DNA from: Marinimicrobium sp. C6131
GTDB lineage: Bacteria; Pseudomonadota; Gammaproteobacteria; Pseudomonadales; Cellvibrionaceae
Reading direction: 5' to 3'
Length of the DNA stretch: 64,000 nucleotides
Assembly: GCF_026153455.1 (NCBI RefSeq)
Contig: NZ_CP110629.1
Span: 3,596,001-3,660,000 of the forward strand
Positions 34,704 to 42,966 of this stretch are shown in pieces (the first letter of the stretch is position 1; each line of letters begins with the position of its first letter). The notes beneath the pieces were generated by a model. The model did not search any database and had not been told where the DNA came from. It worked only from the letters and a program-made list of their open reading frames with translations. Position numbers and translations under genes: made by a program.

Positions 34704-34721
34704 TAGCGATTGTGAGCTTAA

Positions 34722-34742
34722 GGGGCCGGTGTTGCCGGCCCC
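34722..34742 (+). promoter_or_regulatory. Intercistronic hairpin after the receptor gene
   Basis: GGGGCCGG-TGTTG-CCGGCCCC forms a perfect 8-bp GC stem without a T-run. It lies between the receptor and the DUF3450 gene and could stabilise the receptor mRNA or reduce downstream expression, giving many receptors per energising complex. Confidence 0.55.
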
Positions 34743-34762
34743 GAATTGGATAGAGGTTAATT

Positions 34763-35512
34763 ATGCGACTTCGTAATTCACTGCTTCTGGCCGCCCTGTC
34801 GGTGTCGACAATGCCTGCGTTGGCCGTTGATAACAGCATGGCTCGCCAGGAGCAAATGGACCGTGACGGCGCCGCCAGCCAGGAGCGGATCGATCAACTG
34901 GACGATCAGGCAAAAAGCGATTTTCAGGAATTTCGCACGGCCTCCCGTCGTCTGGAGAGTCTTAAAATCTACAACCAGCAGATGGATAAGCTGATTCAAT
35001 CCCAGAACACGGAAATGCAGAGCATCCGTAATCAGATCGAAACCATTGACGATATCGAAACCGGGGCCCTGCCGCTCATGCTGGAAATGACCGAAACGCT
35101 ATCGGAGGTGGTCGCCTCTGATGTCCCGTTCCTTCAGAACGAGCGGGAAGAGCGTGTCGCCAATCTGAGTGAGTTGATTGATCGGGCCGACGTCAGTGCC
35201 GGCGAAAAGTATCGGCGTATTCTGGAAGCCTACCAAGTGGAAGTAGAGTATGGCCGAACCATTGAAGCCTATCGGGGCGATCTGGTGATGGACGGTGAAG
35301 CGCGCAAGGTGGAGTTTCTGCGTATAGGCCGTGTCGGGCTCTACTACCAGACCATCGACGGCAACCGCGTCGGCCGTTGGAACAGCGAACGCGACAGCTG
35401 GGAAGCGTTGGATGCGGGTTACCGTACCGCCATCCGCGACGGTCTTCGGGTCGCTCGCAAACAGGCGCCGCCTGAACTACTGACGCTTCCCATCAACGCG
35501 CCGGAGCAGTGA
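34763..35512 (+). CDS. DUF3450 periplasmic coiled-coil protein of a TonB system
   Basis: A 249-aa protein with a signal peptide (about 1-21). A heptad-rich coiled coil (about 30-95) and a compact C-terminal part follow, with GRVGLYYQTIDGNRVGRWN typical of DUF3450. Members are regularly encoded just ahead of a MotA/ExbB fusion, ExbB, ExbD, TonB and a TPR protein, as here, and in Vibrio are linked to TonB2-type energy transfer (TtpC neighbourhood). Probably an accessory that spans or organises the periplasm. Confidence 0.82.
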   Translation: MRLRNSLLLAALSVSTMPALAVDNSMARQEQMDRDGAASQERIDQLDDQAKSDFQEFRTASRRLESLKIYNQQMDKLIQSQNTEMQSIRNQIETIDDIETGALPLMLEMTETLSEVVASDVPFLQNEREERVANLSELIDRADVSAGEKYRRILEAYQVEVEYGRTIEAYRGDLVMDGEARKVEFLRIGRVGLYYQTIDGNRVGRWNSERDSWEALDAGYRTAIRDGLRVARKQAPPELLTLPINAPEQ

Positions 35513-35521
35513 GGAAACCCT

Positions 35522-36895
35522 ATGAAAGCAATGATTCGACCGTTTAAGGGATGGACGTTTGCGGCACTGGCCGTTGTGTTCTCAGCGCCCATTCTGGCTC
35601 AGGATTCGCTCGAAGCGCTGTACCAGAAAGTCAGTGCCGATGCCCGTGCCGAGGCGGCCTACAACAGTACCCGGGAGCAGGAGTTTCTGGCCCGCGCCAA
35701 TGAGCGCGAGCAGATGCTCGAAGACGTGAAGGCCCAATTGGCCGCCGAGGAGCGTCGCCGGGAAGAAATGAAAATCGTGTTCGACGAGAACGAGACAGTA
35801 CTCTCGGATCTGACCGAACAACTCGACCGACGGGTAGGGAACCTCGGAGAACTGTTCGGCGTGTTCCGGCAGGTAGCCGGTGATATGCAGTCCATCTTTT
35901 TCGATTCCATCGTCTCGGCGGAATTTCCCGATCGCCTGGACACCATTGAACGGTTGGCGGAAGCCGAGGAGGTGCCGACCATTCCGGAAATGCAGGAGCT
36001 CTGGTCGGTCATGTTGCAGGAAATTGCCGAGTCAGGGAACGTCAGCCGGTTTGACAGCGACGTGATTCAGGCCTCGGGTGAGACCTACAGCGCCCCGGTC
36101 GTCAGGGTCGGTACCTTTAACGTCATCACAGGCGATACCTATCTCGACTACGAATCCTCCACGCAGGAGCTGGTGGAACTGCCGCGTCAACCTTCGGGTT
36201 CAGTCCGCTCCTCCGCGGAAGATCTCTACTCCGCTGCGGGGGATACCACCGTGCCGTTCGCGCTCGATCCCTCACGCGGTTCTCTGCTCGGTCTGCTGGT
36301 ACAGTCCCCCAGTCTGGGCGAGCGGGTTCAGCAGGGTAAGGAAGTGGGCTACGCCATCATCGTGGTGGGCGTCATCGGCATGCTGATTGTGATCGAGCGC
36401 TTGATCAAACTGGCGCGGGTATCCAAGCGCATGCGTCGTCAGCTCAAGGATATGGAACACGCCGAAAACGACAACCCTCTGGGCCGGATGATGCAGGCCT
36501 ACTACGAGAACAAGCACCTGAATGATCTCGATGCGCTCAGTAAAAAACTGGAAGAGGTCATCTTCAAGGACCTCGCCGAGCTTCGCCGGGGCCTGTCGAT
36601 CATCAAAGTGCTTGCCGCCATTGCCCCGCTGATGGGTCTGCTCGGCACGGTCACCGGCATGATCGGTACCTTCCAGGCAATCACCCTGTTCGGCACCGGC
36701 GATCCCAAACTGATGGCCGGCGGCATCTCCCAGGCGCTGATTACCACCGTGCTTGGCCTGGTGGTCGCCATTCCGCTGTTGCTCTCCAGCAGTCTGCTCA
36801 GCAGTCGTGTGCAGCGACTGAGCAAAATGATTGGTGAGCAGGCCTCGGGCATGATCGCCGATAAAGCGGTCGACATCGCCAAGACCAAAGCCTAA
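35522..36895 (+). CDS. MotA/TolQ/ExbB proton channel protein with periplasmic N-terminal extension (TtpC-like)
   Basis: A 457-aa protein: signal peptide (about 1-26), a periplasmic coiled-coil domain (about 40-260), then three membrane helices of the TolQ/ExbB type. The conserved channel motifs are APLMGLLGTVTGMIGTFQAIT and ISQALITTVLGLVVAIPLLL. Such N-terminally extended ExbB proteins (TtpC in Vibrio) assist a second TonB complex. It lies in the dedicated TonB cluster, 9 bp after the DUF3450 gene. Confidence 0.88.
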   Translation: MKAMIRPFKGWTFAALAVVFSAPILAQDSLEALYQKVSADARAEAAYNSTREQEFLARANEREQMLEDVKAQLAAEERRREEMKIVFDENETVLSDLTEQLDRRVGNLGELFGVFRQVAGDMQSIFFDSIVSAEFPDRLDTIERLAEAEEVPTIPEMQELWSVMLQEIAESGNVSRFDSDVIQASGETYSAPVVRVGTFNVITGDTYLDYESSTQELVELPRQPSGSVRSSAEDLYSAAGDTTVPFALDPSRGSLLGLLVQSPSLGERVQQGKEVGYAIIVVGVIGMLIVIERLIKLARVSKRMRRQLKDMEHAENDNPLGRMMQAYYENKHLNDLDALSKKLEEVIFKDLAELRRGLSIIKVLAAIAPLMGLLGTVTGMIGTFQAITLFGTGDPKLMAGGISQALITTVLGLVVAIPLLLSSSLLSSRVQRLSKMIGEQASGMIADKAVDIAKTKA

Positions 36896-36907
36896 GCGGA
36901 GGCCGAG

Positions 36908-37423
36908 ATGGAAGTCTTATCCAAACTGAGCGACTTCCTGGATGCCGGTGGTGATGTGCTCTGGGTCATTCTGGCCGTCACCATCTGGCTCTGGTGTCTG
37001 ATCGTCGAGCGCTACTGGTTTTTTTTGCGCGAATTGCCGGAGAACCGGTCCGGTCAGCTCGACCACTGGCGGGAAGTCCACAGCGGGTCGCGTTGGTTTA
37101 ACCAGCAAAAGCGCCGCCAGCTGTTCTCTGAGGTGGAGTGCTCAATGTTGCGCAACCTGAAACTGATCACCGTGCTGATTGCCTTGCTGCCCATGCTCGG
37201 GTTGCTCGGCACCGTGACCGGCATGATCCAGGTCTTCGATGTGATGGCGTATATGGGTTCGGGGAACCCGCGTGCCATGGCGGACGGCGTCAGTGCCGCC
37301 ACCATTCCCACCATGGCGGGCATGGTGGTGGCGATTCTCGCCATCCCTTTTGCGACGGAGTTGAACCGTCGCTACCAGCGTGAACGGCGGCGGTTGCACA
37401 CCGCCATGTCGCGCGCAGAATGA
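36908..37423 (+). CDS. exbB: ExbB-type proton channel subunit
   Basis: A 171-aa inner-membrane protein of the short ExbB type: first helix VLWVILAVTIWLWCLIVERYW, then LIALLPMLGLLGTVTGMIQVFD and GVSAATIPTMAGMVVAILAIP, the two pore helices. With ExbD it forms the proton-driven motor that powers TonB. The gene starts 12 bp after the larger MotA/ExbB gene and is followed 18 bp on by exbD. Having both a long and a short ExbB is characteristic of TonB2-like operons. Confidence 0.9.
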   Translation: MEVLSKLSDFLDAGGDVLWVILAVTIWLWCLIVERYWFFLRELPENRSGQLDHWREVHSGSRWFNQQKRRQLFSEVECSMLRNLKLITVLIALLPMLGLLGTVTGMIQVFDVMAYMGSGNPRAMADGVSAATIPTMAGMVVAILAIPFATELNRRYQRERRRLHTAMSRAE

Positions 37424-37441
37424 CAGGCCACCGAGGTTGCT

Positions 37442-37849
37442 ATGAGTGATAACCAGTTTTTCATGAACGAAGACGACGACAACGATATCGACATGACACC
37501 CATGCTCGATGTGGTGTTCATCATGCTGATCTTCTTTATCGTCACTTCGACTTTTGTCAAAGAAGCGGGCGTCGATGTCACTCGGCCCCAGGCGGACACC
37601 GCCGTGCAGGCGGAAGCCAACAGCATCCAGATCGGCATCGACGCCTCTAACCAGGTGTTTATGGACAAGCGTCAGATCGACAAGCGCGCGATCCGCGCCA
37701 ACGTTGAGCGTGGTCTGGCGGAAAGTCCGGGGGCCGCGGTCATTATTGTTGCCGACCGCGACTCAAATACGGATACCTTGATTCAGGTGATGGACCAGGC
37801 CCGGCTTGCCGGCGCCGAATCGGTATCGGTGGCGTCGGAGAATAACTGA
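37442..37849 (+). CDS. exbD: ExbD biopolymer transport protein
   Basis: A 135-aa protein with one N-terminal helix (LDVVFIMLIFFIVTSTFV). The preceding IDMTPMLDVVF contains the conserved Asp needed for proton flow. A small periplasmic domain follows (VDVTRPQADTA...VADRDSNTDTLIQVMDQARLAG). It partners the ExbB-like subunits. Its last base overlaps the tonB start. Confidence 0.93.
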   Translation: MSDNQFFMNEDDDNDIDMTPMLDVVFIMLIFFIVTSTFVKEAGVDVTRPQADTAVQAEANSIQIGIDASNQVFMDKRQIDKRAIRANVERGLAESPGAAVIIVADRDSNTDTLIQVMDQARLAGAESVSVASENN

Positions 37850-38493
37850 TGTGGGTGAAATATTCGGTAAGTTTGGGCGCGGCGGCGCTGCTTGGCCTGC
37901 TGATCTTTATCGGCATGCAGGTGCTGATCGCCACCGACGGTCGATTCGCCGATGGCGGTGGTGATCAGCCCGCTTTGAACTTCGTTCGCATCGATGCGGC
38001 CGAGGACAAGGTGGAAACCAAAGACCGGCGCACGCCGGAGGAACCTCCGGAGCCGGATACGCCCCCGGAGACTCCCACGGCTGCGGTGGAAGACAATCAG
38101 GTGCAGAACCAGACCGCACTGTCGATGGATATGCCGAGTATGGATATGCCTTTGCAGACCGGCGGCGGCCCCAATATGGCGGGGCTCTCCGGCAGTGGTG
38201 GCACCGGTATGGGGGGCTTTGATTCGGATGTGATTCCCACGGTGAGAATTCCGCCGAATTATCCGCAGCGCGCCCGTCAGGCCAAGTTGGAAGGGTACGT
38301 CACCATGCACGTACAGATTCGCGCGGACGGCACCGTCTCCGATGTTGAAGTGGTCGAGTCGAACCCGCCCCGCCTGTTTGACCAGGCCGCGGTCCAGGCC
38401 ATGCAGCGCTGGCGCTTCCGCCCGAAAATGGTGGACGGTGAGCCCCAGCCTCAACAGGCGCAACAGACCATTGAATTCAAGTTGGGAGAATGA
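37849..38493 (+). CDS. tonB: TonB energy transducer
   Basis: A 214-aa protein with an N-terminal membrane anchor (about 7-28). A short proline/glutamate-rich periplasmic linker follows (EEPPEPDTPPETPTA), then a C-terminal TonB domain: IPPNYPQRARQAKLEGYVTMHV, VSDVEVVESNPPRLFDQAAVQAMQRWRFRP. It would contact the receptor's TonB box. The short linker is usual for TonB2 proteins, whose operons also contain DUF3450/TtpC partners. It overlaps exbD and the TPR gene. Confidence 0.92.
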   Translation: MWVKYSVSLGAAALLGLLIFIGMQVLIATDGRFADGGGDQPALNFVRIDAAEDKVETKDRRTPEEPPEPDTPPETPTAAVEDNQVQNQTALSMDMPSMDMPLQTGGGPNMAGLSGSGGTGMGGFDSDVIPTVRIPPNYPQRARQAKLEGYVTMHVQIRADGTVSDVEVVESNPPRLFDQAAVQAMQRWRFRPKMVDGEPQPQQAQQTIEFKLGE

Positions 38494-39749
38494 CCGACAT
38501 GCGTAATGTGATTGCCCAATGCCTGCGCCGCGCTTGTCGACCGTTGATGGTGACGCTTGTGCTGGGATGCAGTGCGATCGCGTCGGCTCAAGGCGACTCC
38601 CTGAGCGGCAGCACCTACAACAAGCTGACTGACATACAGGAGTTGATGGCGGAGGAGAAAACCGAAGAGGCGTTGACTGAACTCAGGGAGCTGCGCGAGG
38701 ACGTGGAGCCGGACACCATGGATCTGGCCATGGTGCTGCAGATGCTCGGCTACGTCGAGCTCACCCGGGATAACTACCCCGAAGCACTTGAGTTGATGCG
38801 TGCCAGTCTGGATATCGGAAAGCTCCCCGAGCAGATGAAGGTGGAACTGGGCTACATGGTGGCCCAGCTTTACGCCGCGCAGGAGCAATTTGACGAGGCC
38901 ATCCGTTTTGCTCAGGAGTGGTTCGAAACCCTCGAAGAACCCAAGCCGCAACAACTGATGTTCATGGCCAACCTGCTGGCGCAGACCGAGCGCTACGCCG
39001 ATGCGATTCCGTTCGCCGAGCAGGCGGTCACCATGACCGACGACCCGCAGGAGAGCTGGTACCAATTGCTGATTGCCGCTAGCTTCCAGTTGGAGGAGTA
39101 CGACAAAGCCGCCCGCTTTCTGAAGGGCGCCGCCGGCCACTGGCCCGAAAAGCCTCAGTACTGGGAACAGTTGGCCAGTGTCTACCTGATGCTGGAACAG
39201 GAAGGAAAGGCGCTGGCCAGCCTGCAGCTCGCCTGGCGCAACGGGGTGCTGGAAAAGGAAAGCTCCGTACGCTCACTGGTGCAATTGGCCATTGCCGAAG
39301 GCATTCCCGATCGTGCCGGTCGTTTTCTGGAAGCAGCGCTCGAACAGGAGCTGGTCCCGCGCGATGAGACCTTCCTCGGGTTATGGGTCAACGCCTGGAA
39401 CAGTGCCCGTGAATACGACAAAGCTGTGGCCGCCTTGCAAGCGTTGGCCGAAGCTACGGGCGAGGGTGACCCTTACCTGCGCATTGCCAACATCCGCGTG
39501 GAGCAGGCCCGTTGGGCCGACGCCGTCGCGGCGCTGGAAAGCGCGCAACAACGGCCCCTGAAAAAGCCCGGACAGGTCTGGTTGACCTTAGGTATCGCAT
39601 TGACCGAACAGGAAAATTTTGAAGCGGGGCTGGACGCCCTGCGCAAGGCGCGCGCCTACGATGATACCCGGGAGCAAGCCAACGGCTGGCTCAAATACGC
39701 CGAAGGCCTTCGCAGTCAAAGTCGTTGGCAGAGCCGCAACAACAGCTGA
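38490..39749 (+). CDS. Periplasmic TPR repeat protein of the TonB operon
   Basis: A 419-aa protein with a signal peptide (about 1-33) and repeated 34-residue helical pairs typical of tetratricopeptide repeats, e.g. MVLQMLGYVELTRDNYPEAL, YMVAQLYAAQEQFDEAIRFA and LTLGIALTEQENFEAGLDAL. A TPR gene regularly closes TonB2-type operons. It may couple the motor to receptors or the cell wall. Its ATG overlaps the tonB stop by 4 bp. Confidence 0.85.
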   Translation: MTDMRNVIAQCLRRACRPLMVTLVLGCSAIASAQGDSLSGSTYNKLTDIQELMAEEKTEEALTELRELREDVEPDTMDLAMVLQMLGYVELTRDNYPEALELMRASLDIGKLPEQMKVELGYMVAQLYAAQEQFDEAIRFAQEWFETLEEPKPQQLMFMANLLAQTERYADAIPFAEQAVTMTDDPQESWYQLLIAASFQLEEYDKAARFLKGAAGHWPEKPQYWEQLASVYLMLEQEGKALASLQLAWRNGVLEKESSVRSLVQLAIAEGIPDRAGRFLEAALEQELVPRDETFLGLWVNAWNSAREYDKAVAALQALAEATGEGDPYLRIANIRVEQARWADAVAALESAQQRPLKKPGQVWLTLGIALTEQENFEAGLDALRKARAYDDTREQANGWLKYAEGLRSQSRWQSRNNS

Positions 39750-39780
39750 GCACCCGCTCTCAATATCTGGAGACACATTC

Positions 39781-40695
39781 ATGTTTCACAAATTATTCCG
39801 ACCATTTCGCTTCGTCGTTCTCGTGTTCTTCCTGTTGGCCGCCGGTATGGCCGGTGCAGCCCAACCCAAGGCCCGCATCGCCATACTGGGTGGCACTTTT
39901 TTGAACGACATCATTTTTCATCGCGACGGTCTGATTCAGTCCGAGTTCACGATTAATACCAAGGTGGGGCAGTCGCCCACCATCTACTATGCCGAGCACA
40001 AGGGCATTCCGTTCTACTACATTCACGCCCACGGTGAGGGCAAGTGGCTGGAAACCTGGGTGGCGTTGTACGACCTGGGTGTCGAGGAAGCCATCGGTGG
40101 AGCCACCGCCGGTGCCATCAACCGCAGCATGGAGGTGTACGACTACATTCTGGTGGATGACTTCATCGACCTTAATATCGACCGGCCCATCAGCATTCCC
40201 CACGAAGTGTATCGGGACCCGGACGCCATTCCACTGCCTCGCTTTGTACCGGCGGTGGATACTGACATTCGCGATATTCTGCTCGAGGAAACCCGCAAGG
40301 CCATTCTGGATAACCCGGACTACCAGGACATCAGCATTCACGACGGCGGCACGGTTCTACAGAGTCGGGGCGGCCGGTTTGAAACGGTGGCCGAAGTGGA
40401 AATGATGGCCCGCATGGGCGGTGACATTGTCACCATGAACCTCGCCTCGGAAATGGTCTATTCCAGAATGCTCGGAATCAACTACGCCGCCCTCGGTGTA
40501 ATTTCCAATCCGGCCGAGGGGCGGGCCGACTGGGACTTTTCCCTGATGAAAGAGCTCTACCCGCGAGTCAATCCGCTGAGCCTCGATATCGTACTGGCCT
40601 CGCTGCCCGCCATCGCCAAACTCAAAGGCAAGCCCCGCGTGTCCGACGGCTTGATCAACCACCCCGAAATGACTTCCCAAAAGAAACAGGACTGA
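39781..40695 (+). CDS. Secreted MTAP/PNP-like nucleoside-processing protein
   Basis: A 304-aa protein with a signal peptide ending AGMAGA. The MTAP/PNP fold is visible: IAILGGTFLND (phosphate loop), FETVAEVEMMARMGGDIVTMNLASEMV and YAALGVISNPAEG. Differences from MTAP are notable. The RHG motif with the phosphate-binding Arg reads AHG, the TxxPE segment reads NLASE, and the TDYD segment reads SNPAEG with an Asn as in 6-oxopurine PNPs. It may cleave inosine or guanosine, perhaps hydrolytically. It starts 31 bp after the TPR gene within the TonB operon. Confidence 0.75.
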   Translation: MFHKLFRPFRFVVLVFFLLAAGMAGAAQPKARIAILGGTFLNDIIFHRDGLIQSEFTINTKVGQSPTIYYAEHKGIPFYYIHAHGEGKWLETWVALYDLGVEEAIGGATAGAINRSMEVYDYILVDDFIDLNIDRPISIPHEVYRDPDAIPLPRFVPAVDTDIRDILLEETRKAILDNPDYQDISIHDGGTVLQSRGGRFETVAEVEMMARMGGDIVTMNLASEMVYSRMLGINYAALGVISNPAEGRADWDFSLMKELYPRVNPLSLDIVLASLPAIAKLKGKPRVSDGLINHPEMTSQKKQD

Positions 40696-40699
40696 TTCC

Positions 40700-41779
40700 A
40701 TGTTGAAATTGACTAAACTCTCTGTAACTGGCTTTTTGTGCGCGCTGCTGCTCGGCGGTTGTGCCCAGCAGGCCACCAAGGCGCCCGAGCCGATCAAAAT
40801 CAAATTCGTGGTGGTTTCCATGTTTGAAATTGGCGATGTGGAAGGCGACCAGGCGGGTGAGTTCCAGTTGTGGAAAGAGCGCGCCGACCTCGACACCGTT
40901 CTGCCGTTCAAGAACTCACCGCACGATATTTACCTTAACGAAGAAACCGGCGTACTCGGCATCATTACCGGCATCGGCACCGCCTATTCCGCCGGTACCG
41001 CCATGGCGCTGGGCATGGATCCGCGCTTTGACCTGACCGACGCCTACTGGCTGGTGGCGGGTATCGCCGGGATCGACCCGGAGGATGCCTCCATTGGTTC
41101 GGCCGCCTGGGCCGAGTACCTGGTCGATGGCGACCTGGGGCACCAGATCGATATGCGGGAAGTACCGGAGGATTGGGAGATTGGTATTTTTCCCCGTCAC
41201 ACCCGCAAGCCTTACGACCCGAACAAACCCGAACCCACGTTTGAAATGTTGCAGCTAAATTCCGAGTTGTCCAATTGGGCTTTTGAACTGACCAAAGACG
41301 CCGAGCTGCCGGATATGGAAGGGCTGAAGGAGACCCGTTCCCTGTACACCGAACACCCCAACGCGCAGAAGCCGCCGTTCGTTCTCAAGGGTGACCAACT
41401 GGCGGCCATGCGCTTCTGGCACGGTGAAATTCTCAACGACTGGGCCAATAAATGGGTCGATTACTGGACCGACGGCAAGGGTGAGTTCGTCACCTCCGCC
41501 ATGGAAGACACCGGGACCTTCCTGTCCCTGAGCCTGTTGGACAATCTGGGCAAAGTGGATAAAGACAGGGTCATGGTACTGCGCACTGGCAGTAACTACA
41601 CCATGCCGCCTCCGGGCGTGACCGCGGTCGACAATCTGCTGGCGGAAAATGACGGTTACGCCGGGCTGGATGCGGCACTCGAAAGTGCCTACATCGTCGG
41701 TTCCGAAGTGATGGAGGAAATTCTGACCAACTGGGATACTTACCAGGACCGCATTCCTTCGGTGGCTGATCTGCCCTGA
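40700..41779 (+). CDS. NUP-family purine nucleoside 'permease', predicted lipoprotein
   Basis: A 359-aa protein with a lipoprotein signal and lipobox LLGGC (Cys21). The body is a NUP family protein like the one near 12 kb: VVVSMFEIGDVEGDQAGEFQLW, HDIYLNEETGVLGIITGIGTAYSAGTAMALGMD, GIAGIDPEDASIGSAAWAEYLVDGDL, FWHGEILNDWANKW and VLRTGSNY. It has no membrane helices beyond the signal, so it is more likely a lipid-anchored nucleoside-handling protein than a transporter. It follows the MTAP-like gene by 4 bp and overlaps the amidase by one base. Confidence 0.82.
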   Translation: MLKLTKLSVTGFLCALLLGGCAQQATKAPEPIKIKFVVVSMFEIGDVEGDQAGEFQLWKERADLDTVLPFKNSPHDIYLNEETGVLGIITGIGTAYSAGTAMALGMDPRFDLTDAYWLVAGIAGIDPEDASIGSAAWAEYLVDGDLGHQIDMREVPEDWEIGIFPRHTRKPYDPNKPEPTFEMLQLNSELSNWAFELTKDAELPDMEGLKETRSLYTEHPNAQKPPFVLKGDQLAAMRFWHGEILNDWANKWVDYWTDGKGEFVTSAMEDTGTFLSLSLLDNLGKVDKDRVMVLRTGSNYTMPPPGVTAVDNLLAENDGYAGLDAALESAYIVGSEVMEEILTNWDTYQDRIPSVADLP

Positions 41780-42966
41780 TGCCTATGGACCCGTGTGCAT
41801 ATACCTGGCGGCCCGAAAAACGGGCCGTCTTCACCGTCGGCGGCGGCCCTCTGTCGGGGCTGCGGCTGGCGGTCAAGGACCTGTTCCATGTCGCCGGTCT
41901 GCCCACGGGCGCCGGCAACCCGGACTGGCTCGCCAGCCATCCGTTGCCCACCCGCACCGCACCGGTGGTCGCGCGACTGTTGGACGCTGGCGCCGAACTG
42001 GTGGGCAAAACCCTGACCGATGAGCTGGCTTACAGCCTCAATGGTCAGAACATTCATTACGGCACGCCCATGAACCCAAAAGCCAAGAATCGCCTGCCCG
42101 GCGGCTCCAGTTCCGGTTCAGCCGTGGTGGTGGCCGCTGGCGAGGCGGATATCGGCCTGGGCACCGACACGGGGGGGTCCATCCGTGTGCCCGCGAGCTA
42201 CAACGGCCTGTTCGGTCTGAGGCCCACCCACGGCGAGCTGAGTCTGGAGGAGACCGTGCCACTGGCCCCGCGCTTCGACACCGCGGGCTGGATGACGAAC
42301 ACCCTTGCCTTGCTCAAACGGGTCGGTGAGGTTTTGTTGCCGGAGGATATGCCGAGCCGAACCGCCAGCGGCCCGATCACGCTGGCGGTACTGGTGCCGG
42401 AGCAGGGCGATCAACCGCTCTGGAGCGAAGAGCATGATGCCTGGCTTCAGTCCCTCGGCACTTCGGCGGTGATTCTTCGGCGAATTGACGTGAACGGGGA
42501 TTGGTTCAACCACGCCAGCGAGTGTTTCCGAACCCTGCAGGGGCGGGAAATCTGGCGTACCCACGGCCGCTGGATCACCGAGTGCAAACCGGTGTTCGCC
42601 CCGGACATACAGGCGCGTCTGCAATGGAGCCGGGGTTTGACCGAGGCCGATGAGCTCGCCGCCGAGCGCGACCGGGTACAACTGTGCGCCACCATCGCCA
42701 GTTGGTTTGAAGGCGTGGAGGCGGTGCTGATGCCCACCACGCCCGGGCCCGCTCCAAGGCTTGACGCCGCCAGTGACCGGATCGCGGTCTATCGCAGCCA
42801 ATTGATGAGCCTGACGGCCCCGGCGGGGCTGTGCAGTCTGCCGCAGTTGCACCTGCCGGTGCTCTCCCGCGACGGGGCGCCCATGGGCGTTTCTCTGCTG
42901 GGCGCGCACCGGCACGACAAGGTGCTGCTCGAACTGGCACACACCCTGACGGAGATCCGCTCATGA
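41779..42966 (+). CDS. Amidase-signature family hydrolase (AtzE/HpxY-like), possible oxalurate amidase
   Basis: A 395-aa cytoplasmic amidase with the Lys-Ser-Ser triad: Lys33 in LAVKDLFH, the cis-Ser in GGSSSGSAVVVAAG (about 111) and the nucleophile Ser134 in TDTGGSIRVPAS. It is shorter than GatA. In Klebsiella hpx clusters an AtzE-like amidase (HpxY) accompanies HpxW, as here. Position between ureide catabolic genes suggests action on oxalurate, a product of the HpxJ step that resembles known AtzE substrates. This substrate is inference. It overlaps the next gene by 4 bp. Confidence 0.78.
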   Translation: MPMDPCAYTWRPEKRAVFTVGGGPLSGLRLAVKDLFHVAGLPTGAGNPDWLASHPLPTRTAPVVARLLDAGAELVGKTLTDELAYSLNGQNIHYGTPMNPKAKNRLPGGSSSGSAVVVAAGEADIGLGTDTGGSIRVPASYNGLFGLRPTHGELSLEETVPLAPRFDTAGWMTNTLALLKRVGEVLLPEDMPSRTASGPITLAVLVPEQGDQPLWSEEHDAWLQSLGTSAVILRRIDVNGDWFNHASECFRTLQGREIWRTHGRWITECKPVFAPDIQARLQWSRGLTEADELAAERDRVQLCATIASWFEGVEAVLMPTTPGPAPRLDAASDRIAVYRSQLMSLTAPAGLCSLPQLHLPVLSRDGAPMGVSLLGAHRHDKVLLELAHTLTEIRS

